NCBI GenBank assembly: GCA_025642075.2
Contig: JAODUO010001198.1
Location: 257,501 to 321,500, forward strand
Reading direction: 5' to 3'
DNA: 64,000 bases
DNA from: Ridgeia piscesae
Lineage: Eukaryota; Annelida; Polychaeta; Sabellida; Siboglinidae
In this document: one piece after another, positions 49,801 to 63,400 of the stretch
Numbering within the stretch: the first letter of the stretch is position 1
Layout: each line of letters opens with the position of its first letter
Program-made: the position numbers and the translations under genes
The notes under the pieces: model-generated
What the model was told of the DNA's origin: nothing
The model's input: the letters and a program-made list of their open reading frames with translations, nothing else
The model's database searches: none

Positions 49801-51729
49801 AGCATAATTGTAGTTATTTGGGGTTACAGTCCACTACACCATGTATTTTGTTATTCAAAATGTTAGATTTTCTAGTTTCCATATCATATACAGTTTAGTA
49901 GACATTATGAAAAAAGACATCAATATTTTTGTTTCAACCTTTTTGGTAAAATGCTTCTGCCACCATTGACTTTAGCACAAAAGAACGTAACTACTTGCTA
50001 AGGTGTGAATTTATGCTGAATAACAATTACAGTTTAACTTCAAGAATTGTTCCGTGACATGCCCTGGTATTTTATCAATCAGCTGAACATCAAAGAGAAA
50101 ACATGAGATTAAAACATTCACATATTCATCACTCACGTCATGTGATGGCCACCAGAATCACATCTGTGTACTGTGTACCAACTAGTGGGTAGCTCTTAAC
50201 CTGCATTGGAGGAAACCTGGCTTCCTTTGTAGTAGTCCAGGGTGTTTACACAGCAGGCTACAGCAGGATTCTTTGAAGCACATTCCCTGCCTTTATGGCT
50301 AATAGTCTCGCGAACGAAAACGAGGCTGGGGGCAATTGGGGGCAGGAGGTCCATATACTCCATGTTAACATATAGAACTTTGTTTTGTGTTGGTCGTAAT
50401 AATCGAACTGTCCTGAAATAGCGTATTTCAGATATATTGTCCGAAGGATTATTACAAGCAGAAGCAGTGGAACACTTTGCCGGTGACAATGATCACCGAA
50501 ATCATGAATTTTAATCGATTATTATGGTGGTTGCCATTGCAACAGCGGAAGTACTTGTGTTTGGCGATCTTGACTAATAATGAAGAGTGCCAGTTTTCGC
50601 GCAGTTCAACCTGTTTGGGCCAAACGTATACATGTGATATGATTATGTGCATTTAGACAACTTGTCAGATATAAGTGCTTATCGAAACCACAACGTACAG
50701 CAATATAAAACGCAAATCCCGTAAAAGACACATACAGCCTAGCATTGTGTCGATTATCTGCACTACGTAAATCGCTATGTGTCTATGATAGTGTGGTAAA
50801 CTCAATATTAAATCGGACATTTAAGATAAGAAACGTATAACACAAGATATTTAGGAACTGATTTTCCTAGTATTCATCAGTCGGAAGCTACAACTGTCAT
50901 CCATCGTTACAATCTTTTTCTTGTGTCCAGTCCCCAATTAGTCTCGCTTACCCCAGGGGTAGTCCCCAATAAGCTCCAGTCGCGCGTAGTCACACCATGT
51001 ATCGTGACCCACTTGCAGGCCCTATTGGCTACAGATAAGCGTCACTGGCCATTCATTCATTGTTGCTAATGTTTGACCAGCTTCTCTGTAGGCCAATTTA
51101 CCCAGTGCTGCCTGCACCACAGGTGTAACAAACTTCCTCTCTTGACTCCTGAGCCAGTTTATGTCAGGCAATGCTTTGCCTTGTGTTGGTAATTGTTATG
51201 TGTATTTGATTGTATTTGCAAATACTTTTCAAAAACAGACCAAATACTAAATACAAATACATGCTCTTTTGGGATTTTCAATTAAAATACACAACATTTT
51301 CGTATTCAAATACAAATCCAACCCTGATGCCACCTTTGATTTAGTTTCTAGTTCAGTTCCATACAAAATGATTTAGCTATTCATATTTTACTTGTACTTT
51401 TATTATATTTATTTCTTATCATTTCTAACTACTATAAGTCAACACTACTGAACAGAGATTTTACTTTATATTTTAGTATCTAAATAAAGTGTATTATTAT
51501 TAATATAACAACACACATAGCAACTAGTAAATCACTTTACTGCTCCGCGAATACTGCAAATCTTTCCATAATTCGCAGAGCAGTGGCATCTGCAAAATTT
51601 TAGGGAAATTCTCTAATTCGCAGAGCTGCTTGGGAAAGGTTAAAAATATATAATTTATCAGAATTTATGCAGATAAGTATTCACACATGTCATAGATATG
51701 TAAAACGAATTTATGAAACTATAACAACA

Positions 51730-51780
<51 letters not shown>

Positions 51781-52388
51781 AACAGCTAGTCAAAAGTTCT
51801 TTCCTGCCTGTTCTGCAAATACTGCAACTGTTTGGCTAATTGACAGAGCAGTGACATCACTGCTCGGTGAATGTACTTATATAGTGTTATCCTTTCTTTA
51901 CCTCCTACAGTCTTAGAGCAGTGAGCTTTACAAACCACACAATTAATATGTGAAAGTCACATGGAGCTTTAGATGATTAATTCCACCTACAATTGAAATG
52001 ATCTACAAAGTGAAAGAGGGCGTGTGTTAAACTAATAGAATAGTTAATACACTAGGTCGGTGGTTGAATAGCATACTGAATGAATTTTTGAATGAGGGCT
52101 ACTGGCACTCAATCATTCAATGTTCACACCTCTGGGGCTACTTGGACGGGGGGTGGGGTAGAGACTAGAGACATGGGGTTCAGTGGGAGGACACCGTGGA
52201 GGTGTGTGTGTCTGTCTTGGAATATCGTGCGTTTGGAACAATACCTATCGGTCACGGGGTGGTGGGCGATATTATAAGGTAAATGTATGATAACGACTCT
52301 TACCGTTGTAAGCATTTCGAGGATGTTCATATCGGCAATTATCCCCATACCAACAACTACCCTGTAAAAAGTACCTACAAACTCCCAT
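43852..52388 (-). CDS. NUP42: Nucleoporin NUP42 (CCCH zinc finger and FG repeats)
   Basis: mRNA-export nucleoporin of the cytoplasmic pore face, known to bind GLE1. Exons: 52304-52388, 49403-49538, 48686-48780, 47595-47671, 46900-46986, a small one at 46034-46070 and 43852-44522, giving about 395 residues (human 423). Exon 1 encodes a CCCH finger (C4, C12, C18, H22 in MGVCRYFLQGSCWYGDNC). The middle (QWEQTHMWEFSCFSY, LEDVSHEEVR, KQWIDQLTSDY) matches the family's helical region. The last exon has many FG/FGG motifs and the C-terminal YTPAEKLTAEERTQFEAA then FTLGKIPTRPPP, very close to the human GLE1-binding tail. The small exon was chosen (37 bases, acceptor AAAG) because only that length keeps the FG frame; a 41-base version would not. 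Intron 3 begins with a 17-bp array made of the exon 3 donor. Confidence 0.87.
47840..48085. repeat. GAGAGG purine tract (NUP42 intron 3)
   Basis: About 240 bases of near-pure GAGAGG/GAGCGA repeats lie between the 17-bp array and exon 4. Confidence 0.93.
48165..48699 (-). repeat. 17-bp minisatellite of the NUP42 exon 3 donor junction
   Basis: About 31 copies. In NUP42 sense the unit is CTCCCAG/GTACACTTGC, with the slash marking the real exon 3/intron 3 boundary at 48686. The first copy contains the last bases of the exon, coding ...TPCLP, and its donor. Nearly every copy keeps CAGGTACAC, so about 30 equivalent donors follow the authentic one. Units differ only in GCCTCC versus GTCTCC and a few single changes. 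No copy contains a stop in any sense frame. Confidence 0.95.
50300..51032 (-). repeat. Interspersed repeat family A, copy 2 (NUP42 intron 1)
   Basis: Inverted counterpart of 23017-23632, with two extra segments (around 50560-50610 and 50930-50970) missing from the other copy. No coding sequence is supported. Confidence 0.75.
51731..51772. repeat. AT microsatellite in NUP42 intron 1
   Basis: A short (AT)n tract, flanked on both sides (51540-51630 and 51800-51875) by related sequence with GCAGAGC(A/T)G and GCAAATACTGCAA-like blocks. Confidence 0.9.
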
Positions 52389-54457
52389 TTTAAATACACC
52401 AAACGAGTTTGTTTTTACAACATTCGAACCAGGAAACAGTTACAAGACTTCTTTGTGCCATAACGTTGCATACTAAAAAACTGTTACTTTGCTTCTATCT
52501 GTAAACTTAATAGCTCCACAAATCATTACGAAAACATCCCCTGTAGTTATTGATTGAATTGAACAGCAAACTTCACCGGTTTTTCTTGGTCCTTGTATTT
52601 ACACAGTCACAATTGAAAACGCACCATAACTGAATATGGTTTGCTGCATTAAAATTGTGGGTAGTTTTGAAACAAGTTTTGTACAATATCATTACATCTT
52701 AATTTAGTTAATGCAAAAATTAACTTGTACATTTATGTGTATATCCATCATGTGAGTGCAAACACCAGTAGAGCTTGTCTAAGTTGCAGTCACTCAAGAG
52801 TTTTAGAAAAATCTAACATAAAACATTTGATATCCCTGCTTAAATACCCAAGTAATCAAAATCCTCAACTCTTCAATAATCAATCTCACTGTTGCTGAGT
52901 GTGCCTAACATTTATGTAACTGAAGTTTGGTATCTTATCATCAGACACCCAGATTTCATCATTGCTCAGTAAACCATCAGTGTCAGGGTATTGTATTATT
53001 TCAGTTCCCTGCTTGTCATGTTGAATAGCCAATTTCCGCTGTATCGTCTACACCACCATCGTTGTTCATCATTTTTGCTGCTTGTCCCACGTTTCTAAAC
53101 GATGCATTTACTTCATTATCACATTGCTCTTTATGCCCCACATATTTGATGAATCCCATTTCTTGAAGCAGTTTTGAAGTGTTACCAACTTTTGCATTTG
53201 ACGTACTTCAAATTATTTTATAAGAATGTTATGGCCGTTTCCGACGGACACCCCAGTGAGGGTGAAATATCATATCTTGTTTGATGCAAACTGGACTGAT
53301 ACAACCTTCTTGGACTAACAAATCTTGGTAACATCTCCAAGCTGTGGATTCACTCACAAGTAAGATGAGAGTAGCTGCGTCCAGCACAAAGGTTTTTATG
53401 GGATCATCACTGGCCAGTGCAAGAGACAGAGCTTCAAGCCGTGAGTAGCCTCAAACAATGGTCAACTTTTTTATTCTGCAACTTAATTAATTAACCTGCT
53501 GTAGCCGTGGTATCTCTCAACATTCCACATGTCATTGGGTTCTTCATGTATGTGTGTGAATCACTACATTTGCAACATTTTCCGTGCAAAAACAGACGAC
53601 AGAGGCTACACAAACAAGAGTCACCTTTATTTGCTGTACACTTGCCAATCTGAAAACTGTATTCCCAAAGGAAATCATACAAAATGAACGTTGTCGAGCG
53701 GCAGCGAACAGAAGATTTACATCATTATATGGGCAGCAACACTGACACTAGAGTCTAATCAGGTCCACTATAATATTCAATATCAGCGACAACAACGGAT
53801 ACTTCTCCAGGCAACGTCCAGGATGGGAATTGATCATCCATCTTGCAGTAACAATTTACTTCTGGCATATGGTGCTGTTTGTTATGCAGAATTACGATGC
53901 AGTCAACAACATTGGGTGTTTACAGCCGACAACACAGGTTACATGTGGTAAGTTGCCTCCTACGTGCAACTGCCCTGCGTGCGTGGTTCCTCGTGTAATG
54001 GCCACAGTGAGTTGGCCGACTCAGTCGCACCACAACATCTATCTGGAGACCAGAGTCACCAGACCACCGCTGAACAACATCAGCAAACGAAACAGCACAT
54101 TCCCCTATTTTTTCAGACACTCGGGTGCATAGCATCACATAAAAACCCCGGAGAACTATGTTGATGTGTACCGGGCCTTCCATTCATTCCGTGGGTTGCA
54201 GAACAAACACACACACCACGCACTGTACAGTTCTCTGCATGTTATGTCTGGCACGCACCAACCAGTTTGTGTCAGTGTCTTGAATTACAACGCAGTCAGG
54301 CACACGGCGATGTGCAAGCACCTGCATGCACCAGGTCTACATGCGCAAGTGGATATGCATGCGCGCATGTCATTGTGTATTCCGCATGTCCGCCACATCG
54401 CCATATAAAGATATAAAACATTGCTTCGATTTGATTCGACTAGACTTGTGGCGCCAT
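52389..54457. other. NUP42 upstream region and CAND1 3' flank
   Basis: No separate gene is supported. The right part should hold the CAND1 3' UTR; AATAAA on the minus strand occurs near 53470 and 53623. Several short frames around 53690-54400 show no family I can defend. Confidence 0.5.
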
Positions 54458-57400
54458 CTAGCTGATGTCCATCAGTGAGGTTTCCGATGCTGTTGTCGTG
54501 GCGTCCTTCTGTATACTCTCAAACATGGCTGCGAGTTCTGGGTTTGACTTAATCTGGGACAGGAATTCGTTCATCAGAGGGCTTTTGTCTGCAACAACAG
54601 AAAGTGGTTCGCGATACAATATACTGCCTATACAAGCACAACAAGCCTGAACACATTTACTGTCAATACCGATAGCAGTGCAAGTATAAAATAGGATCAC
54701 TGTTTACGTAAACTTAGGCTGACTGCGTGTTAGGGTATTTTGCATAACTTTATGGCTTTGTATTATAATACATTTTTTTAAATCGTCTGAAAATATTGAC
54801 CGACATACAGGGTTTGTAGATATACATATTATTCTACACAAACACACCTGGATAGATTTATAAACCGATTGACACAATCAGTACCATTGTGTGCATAATT
54901 TAAAATATCGCTAAGATTGCCACAACTTATAGTGTAAAAAAAGCACAATTAAATTCATGTGAAAAAAGGGGTTCCCATAGTAATTTTATGCACAGGACAA
55001 CTTCACTGTTAAAGATGCACAAAAGCGTGTAATGATTCGACAGCCAACTCAAACTGTTTACGTGGCATGGCGTGACAGACTAGTCCGAGACAACAGTCTG
55101 GTGACTTAGCAGGCCTTTCAATGTTATGCATGTAAAGTGCTGCCACCTCTTGGAGCCTGGGTAATCGAGACTAATCCTGCCATAATTCCTGCTTCATAAA
55201 CAACTGCAAATTTGTACTTCTGTTTATCTTGTGTGAATATAATATATTGTTTTATAATAATTACAGTATTATCAGATAAAAACGATATCCTTATTTAATG
55301 TTATTTCAAATTCAGCCTGAGAACCAATCAGAGTTGCTACCCTATTATTGGGTAAGGCTGCCCTTGTGGCAACATTGACAGAGCATAAATCTACCAGGTG
55401 GATTTGAGGGTCTACAAAGTGCTGCTGCCCCAGGGAGCCTGGGCCGTCGAGGCTAGACACAGACCTGCATCGGGGATGTGCAGCAGTGCTGCCACCGCAC
55501 GCATCGCGGATCGTTTCAACTCGTCTTGTTTCTCAAACTCCTGCTTCACCGAGTTGGCCTTCACCTTCGCCGTGCACGTCGACCGCAGTGGCTCAATGAT
55601 CCGGTCCTGGTCTGAAAGCGCAACACATCACAGCCATTTATCAATCACCTCCTGACTTGTCAGTCATTTGTCTATACACTGTCGGTCATTTATCTCTCGT
55701 GTTGGTCATTTGTCTATTATTCTATTTGTAATCACCTTTGACTAGTCGGTCAGTTATCCAAGTCTTGTCAGTTATTTACCTAGATAGTGATGGTCACTTA
55801 TGTCAATATTGTCAGTTATTTACCTAGACAGTGATGGTCACTTATGTCAATCTTGTCAGTTATTTAATCTTTGTTTTGTGTCTTTCTAATCATTTATTCA
55901 CTATTTAAAGATTTTTTCTTTGTTTTGATGGTAACTGGCCTTGTAAGTTACTAGAGAGAGACAGGACAGCAGCACTTACACTCCAGGACTGTGTCAGGAC
56001 AGCACCATTTACTCTCTAGGATGGTGCCAGAACAGCACCATTTACTCTCTAGGATGGCGCCAGAACAAAGATATGACAGCACCACTTACACTCCAGGACC
56101 GTGCCAGAATAGAGATAGGACATCACCACTTAGACTCCAGGATGATGCCAGGACAGATATAGGACAGCACCACTTACATTCCAGGACCATGCCAGGACAG
56201 CACCACTTACACTCCAGGACTGTGCCAGGACAGAGATAGGACAGCACCACTTACACTCCAGGACTGTGCCAGGACAAAGATAGGACAGCACCACTTACAC
56301 TCCAGGACTGTGTCAGGACAGCACCATTTACTCTCTAGGATGGTGCCAGGACAGCACCATTTACTCTCTAGGATGGCGCCAGGACAAAGATAGGACAGCA
56401 CCACTTACACTCCAGGACTGTGACAGGACAGCACCATTTACTCTCTAGGATGGCGCCAGGACAAAGATAGGACAGCACCACTTACACTCCAGGACTGTGA
56501 CAGGACAGCACCATTTACTCTCTAGGATGGTGCCAGAACAGCACCATTTACTCTCTAGGATGGCGCCAGGACAAAGATATGACAGCACCACTTACACTCC
56601 AGGACCGTGCCAGAATAGAGATAGGACATCACCACTTACACTCCAGGATGGTGCCAGGACAGATATAAGACAGCACCACTTACATTCCAGGACCATGCCA
56701 GGACAGCACCACTTACACTCCAGGACTGTGCCAGGACAGAGATAGGACAGCACCACTTACACACCAGGACTGTGCCAGGACAAAGATAGGACAGCACCAC
56801 TTACACTCCAGGACTGTGTCAGGACAGCACCATTTACTCTCTAGGATGGTGCCAGGACAGCACCATTTACTCTCTAGGATGGCGCCAGGACAAAGATAGG
56901 ACAGCACCACTTACACTCCAGGACTGTGACAGGACAGCACCATTTACTCTCTAGGATGGTGCCAGAACAGCACCATTTACTCTCTAGGATGGCGCCAGGA
57001 CAAAGATATGACAGCACCACTTACACTCCAGGACCGTGCCAGAATAGAGATAGGACATCACCACTTACACTCCAGGATGGTTATAGGACAGCACCACTTA
57101 CATTCCAGGACCATGCCAGGACAGTACCACTTACACTCCAGGACTGTGCCAGGACAGAGATAGGACAGCACCACTTACACTCCAGGACTGTGCCAGGACA
57201 AAGATAGGACAGCACCACTTACACTCCAGGACTGTGTCAGGACAGCACCATTTACTCTCTAGGATGGTGCCAGGACAGCACCATTTACTCTCTAGGATGG
57301 CGCCAGGACAAAGACAGGACAGCACCACTTACACTCCAGGATTGTGACAGGACAGCACCATTTACTCTCTAGGATGGTGCCAGAACAGCACCATTTACTC

Positions 57401-60400
57401 TCTAGGATGGCGCCAGGACAAAGATATGACATCACCACTTACACTCCAGGATGGTGCCAGGACAGATATAGGACAGCACCACTTACATTCCAGGACCATG
57501 CCAGGACAGCACCACTTACACTCCAGGACTGTGCCAGGACAGAGGTAGGACAGCACCACTTACACTCCAGGACTGTGCCAGGACAGAGATAGGACAGTCG
57601 CACGAGCATCAAATATGTCAACATCTTGATGTCGTAGTGGTCGTTGAGACCATTCTCGATATGTCTCAGAAACTCGTAGATGTCGATACGATCCAAGCAG
57701 GAGTCAAGCAGCGTGTACATGCACTCAAACGCGGCCTGAAACAATGTCGTATAAGGTCACTTCATGTGCTGACCATCAGATGGGGCAGGTCAATAGTGAT
57801 AGGTCCTGTATTAGACATATTTACAAATGACTTCAAAAACGTTTGCTTGCATTAAAAAGTATTTGTATTTATGAATATATTGTGCTCATTAATCAAATTT
57901 TTTTGTTTTTAATAAACTACAAAATGAACTTTTAAGTAGAATTACATTACCTATAAAGCATAGTGTTTTTCAAAAATACAATGAAATTTAATTTACACAT
58001 CATATTTCTTCAACAGACAACACTGATTAAGCACTCCTTAACATATGTAATAAATGTTCAAAAAAATCTTAATCTTAACCATCTCGATATGTTGTATTTT
58101 ATTTATTTGTCACCAATACTTTATCAAGATCAGTAATTTCTAGCGGACATTCTGACAATCCTACACAAACTGTCTCTGAACATGAATGAAAAGATAACGC
58201 TGTGACTTGAATTACCTTCCTGATATCCAAGCCATCGTCAACTGTATGCTTGAATGGGCCCATCTCTACTTCACGGATCAGTTCTTTCTGAAGACACAAA
58301 TTAAACCTTTTAAACATGAAAAACCAATGAACAAACGTGTCAAAACCACACATCCAAAGAAGTGTACAAAGTCATTTAACTTCTGATTGATCACCATTAA
58401 ACTATCTTTGGTAATTCCACATCTTGTGCAGAGGCATGTATTCCGATTAACGTAATTAATAAATATCTATTGAATTAAATATATTTTTGTTATGATTAAA
58501 TATTTAGCATATCCGTTCACACCACATCAGTAATGTAGGGTATGAAAAAGTTAAACCAACCACAAACGTTCCATCTACACAACCATCCATGCAATCACTC
58601 ATGCATACACACAAGCACGCACTTGTGCAAATACATAAACTCACAGAAGTTGAGAATTAATGAAATAACATACATTTGGCAACCAAATGACAAAAGTAAG
58701 TGCTTTAGTGGCACAGTATCCAGTCCTCGGCCCTTACTCAAAGCACTCCACATTCTGGAAGACTGGTTCAATAGAACACCATCAAGACTTCTTTGGGAAG
58801 TATTCAGCAAATAATATGCAAAGACTGTGTAGTGATAAATATCCTCAATTCTCAATATCCAGGTATTTATTCACGTGAACTGGAGCAATGTAGAGCGAAG
58901 AAACTTATACGTTCAAACCTGTGTCACAACATTTTAACCCAGGGGTTTTCTCCAATACTCGAGCCACTGCGGCCCACTACAGCTTCCTACAACTCACCCG
59001 CACTTTGGTTTCGCTGTACAGCAAGGGCAGTATTTCTCCCAGAAGGTCACGGATGAGGGAGGGTTTATTGTGAGCTGCTGAGTTGAACGCTACTAGGGCT
59101 ACGCGACGCACGTTAAGGTCCTGGTCGTGCAGCGTTTCAAGGAAGTCTCCCATCATGCTGCGTAGCAATGGGTCTATGGCCTGGGGCTGAGACACCAGGT
59201 GGAATTAATTTATGGGAAATTCATTAAACGAAGCAGCTCGGAATTGATTGTAAAATGGTTAATGTCTTGGAATTAAGATTCATGTGCCACAATGTAGACA
59301 CCACAATGCAGACACCATAATGTAGACACCACAATGTAGACACCACAGTGTAGACAACACAATGTCAACACCACAATGTAGACACCACAATGTCAACACC
59401 ACATTATAGACTAGATATGACGTCACTCGCAAAGAAGTATTACAATGTCTTAATATTCAAATTCAATGACTTTAGAAGGTTTCAAAGCTTCAAGTATGGT
59501 ACACCATAAGAAACTAACTTTGACTTTTCTCACATCTCTTTGTATTCAAACAAACAAGCGTAACAATTTCTATTGAATATAATAAGCCCACAATTCCACA
59601 AATGCACATGTCCAGACCAGTGCTGCCACCTACCTGGTCGGAGATGGTGAACTTGATTGCCGTGACGACGGTGCTGCGAATAAGGGCGGACTCAGACGAG
59701 AGATACTTCTTGAGCTTAGGCAGCAACTCCTCTGCATTAACCAGGGTCAGTTTGCCGAGACACTCAGCCACGACATTCCTCGTGCCTTCCTCCTGGCACT
59801 CACAGTGGTTCATCAGCACAGACCTGGGTGACACAGGCTTGTCAGACAGGTAACACAGACTCGTCAGACAGGTAACACAGGCTCGTCATACAGGGTGACA
59901 CAGGCTCGTCATACAGGGTAACACAGGCTGGTCCATGGTGACACAGGCTCATCAGACAGGGTAACACAGGCTGGTCCATGGTAACACAGGCTGGTCCATG
60001 GTGACACAGGCTCGTCAGACAGGGTAACACAGGCTGGTCCATGGTGACACAGGCTCATCAGACAGGGTAACACAGGCTGGTCCATGGTTACACAGGCTCA
60101 TCAGACAGGGTAACACAGGCTGGTCCATGGTGACACAGGCTCGTCATACAGGGTGACACAGGCTCGTCATACAGGGTAACGCAGGCTCGTCAGACAGGGT
60201 AACACAGGCTCGTCAGACAGGGTAACGCTGGCTCATCATACAGGGTAACGCAGGCTCGTCAGACAGGGTAACACAGGCTCGTCAGACAGGGTAACGCAGG
60301 CTCATCATACAGGGTAACGCAGGCTCGTCAGACAGGGTAACACAGGCTCGTCAGACAGGGTAACACAGGCTCGTCAGACAGGGTAACGCAGGCTCGTCAT

Positions 60401-63400
60401 ACAGGGTAACGCAGGCTCGTCAGACAGGGTAACACAGGCTCATCAGACAGTGTAACACAGGCTGGTCCATGGTGACACAGGCTCATCATACAGGGTAACG
60501 CAGGCTCGTCAGACAGGGTAACACAGGCTCGTCAGACAGGGTAACACAGGCTCGTCAGACAGGGTAACACAGGCTCATCATACAGGGTAACGCAGGCTCG
60601 TCATACAGGGTAACACAGGCTCGTCAGACAGGGTAACACAGGCTCGTCAGACAGGGTAACGCAGGCTCATCATACAGGGTAACGCAGGCTCGTCAGACAG
60701 GGTAACACAGGCTCGTCAGACAGGGTAACACAGGCTCGTCAGACAGGGTAACACAGGCTCGTCAGACAGGGTAACACAGGCTCGTCAGACAGGGTAACAC
60801 AGGCTCGTCAGACAGGGTAACACAGGCTCGTCATACAGGGTAACGCAGGCTCGTCAGACAGGGTAACACAGGCTCATCAGACAGTGTAACACAGGCTGGT
60901 CCATGGTAACACAGGCTCATCAGACAGGGTAACACAGGCTGGTCAGTGCTGAACAAACAGGATAACATTGGCTTCTCGGGTAGAGTACCAGGGTAACACA
61001 GGAGTAACAAACTGGTTGTTCAGACAAGCTAACGTCAGTTAAAACTGCCTGGTTAGACAGGTTCAATACGCTCCTCACACAGGGCAACTCAGGCTCGTCA
61101 CTATAGCATTTTAGGTTTATCAGACGGGGTTAATATAGTTTGATTAGTGTTAAAATATGCTAGTCAAGACAGGCTAGTTAGAAATACTGTTTGTTTGTAA
61201 AGCAATGCTAATATTGTACTTCATTTTGAAAGTAAAAGACCAACAAGAACAAAGCATGTTGCAACAATAAAGAATACTAATCTACTATCGTTAATGGCTC
61301 CTAGAAACTAACTGGTCAGATCAGCACGAGAAAAACTTAACTGCAACTGATTTTACATGAACAAGAGTGTACATTAAACCTACCAGATGGCGCCTACATA
61401 AGGTTTCAAACTTTCGAAGTGTTCCGACTGGCAGCTGATGATCTGAAACAGAAATGTTTCGTTATTATAAAATCTACATTTTTTGACAACATTGGTTTTA
61501 TATCCTTTTATCCATACCAGTCGTGGTCACAGTGCCCCCTGGTGGCAGATACAGGAACATGTTATTGCGCCTAACTTATAACTTGGTATCATTTCGTGGC
61601 CCCACACTGACACGCGACGCAACTGTACATGGCAATCTTGTAAGTACAAAAAACAGCTCAATTTCTTTGCATCCACAGAATTCCCACCGACCTGCGATAT
61701 CCATTAACTGGGCACAAATTCCAGGTAACCAAAGAAATAATCAAAACACAACGGACTAGATTTGCAAACTGTGAGGTACATAATGATGTTGTTATCAAGA
61801 TGACTCCCTCATCATTATGATGGACTGTGCATTTGTAAACTGTGAGGTACATAATTATGTTGTTATCAAGATGACTCCCTCATCATTATGATGGACTGTG
61901 CATTTGTAAACTGTGAGGTACATAATTATGTTGTTATCAAGATGACTCCCTCATCATTATGATGGACTGTGCATTTGTAAACTGTGAGGTACATAATTAT
62001 GTTGTTATCAAGATGACTCCCTCATCAGTATAGTGGACTGTGCATTTGTAACCTGTGAGGTACAAATGATGTGATATAGCAAGAGGAAAAGTCAAGAGTG
62101 CAGCTACAGAGACAGTGTACCTCTTTGAGTGAGTGCAGCAGCAGGTACTGACGCTTGGGCTGCTTCTCAATCTCTTGCAGGACAAACGGCAGGAAGCGTG
62201 GCAGGTTGCCCACACTCACATTGCCTACAAGTGACAAACACTGCATGTAGGTCACGGTCATTTCATTCTGCTGGATGTAATAGTTTAGATCGCGAACTAA
62301 AGCCAGCGTGTGTGCATTGGTCCACACAGCTGCAACAGTGTGGAATACTCTGTCGACTACTGTCACTTCACAAACTTGTCTTCAATCTTTTAATGCATCT
62401 CTAAAGATGCACCTTTTTATTACTGCTATTTAAAACTTTTTGCTGTACTTTTTTTATTGGTCTTAATTAATTAATTTATATGTTTTACAACTGAATAAAC
62501 TTCTTTTACATATTTATTTGGGATTATATTATTTTAACTTTTAAACGTCACTAATATATGTATGTATATATTAAAACATGTCTTATTTCCTCATATATGT
62601 TAAGCACCATGAACGCTCAGGTTATGGTGCTGTATATAATAAGCATTATTATTTCAATGGGCATTTCAAATGTTGACCTGAACCAGTAGTGCAAATGTTT
62701 AACCACAGGTGGATTACTCAGGTGTTATGAAATGTCATGAAATGAATGGTCATATTCCGTTGAAATCACCCAGTTCATAAAAGCTGACTGGCCAAGCTTT
62801 TTTGGCCTTGTCATTATCATACTGTACTGGTGTACTGGTTTTGAGTGAATTGTTTACAGCTGATATGTTAATTCCTAGTAATACTTTAGATGCATAATAA
62901 AATGTTTTTTGAAACAGATTCAGAAACAGAGATAAGTCATCACATGCGCACATCATGTGACTGTCGGTTGTATTTAGAGGATGACAATCACGGCAAAAAC
63001 TGTATTAGGAATAACCTCCGGCAAGGTGTGGCTGTGCGTACCTAGCGCGTAAGAGGCGGCTGACTTGACTTCCTCATGTGGCGAACTAAACGAATCCATG
63101 ACAATGTTCTGTATCTCGGCATGCCAACTGAGGTCTCTGTAACAAAACAGTCACTCGCTGTCACCAACAACACACTTCTGCAGACGCAACAGCAAACACA
63201 GACCAACGCAAATGTCTTCTGCAAACATCTCGTCAATCAGAAACAACACAAGTAGAGAGTTAAAATGTTCCTGTTACATAACACAGAAGCCTAGACTAAC
63301 AACCTCCCCATCAATGTGCACTCTCTCTGACCACCATCCTCGTTTCTCGCCAAATGACCCATGTCCAACAACAACGCCCATAACTGAATCTGTAGATGAC

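Noticed and set aside
53920..54183. Possible DDE transposase fragment (FADVVQRWSGD) on the minus strand
   Set aside because: Similarity is one short motif without flanking conserved residues; too weak to call.
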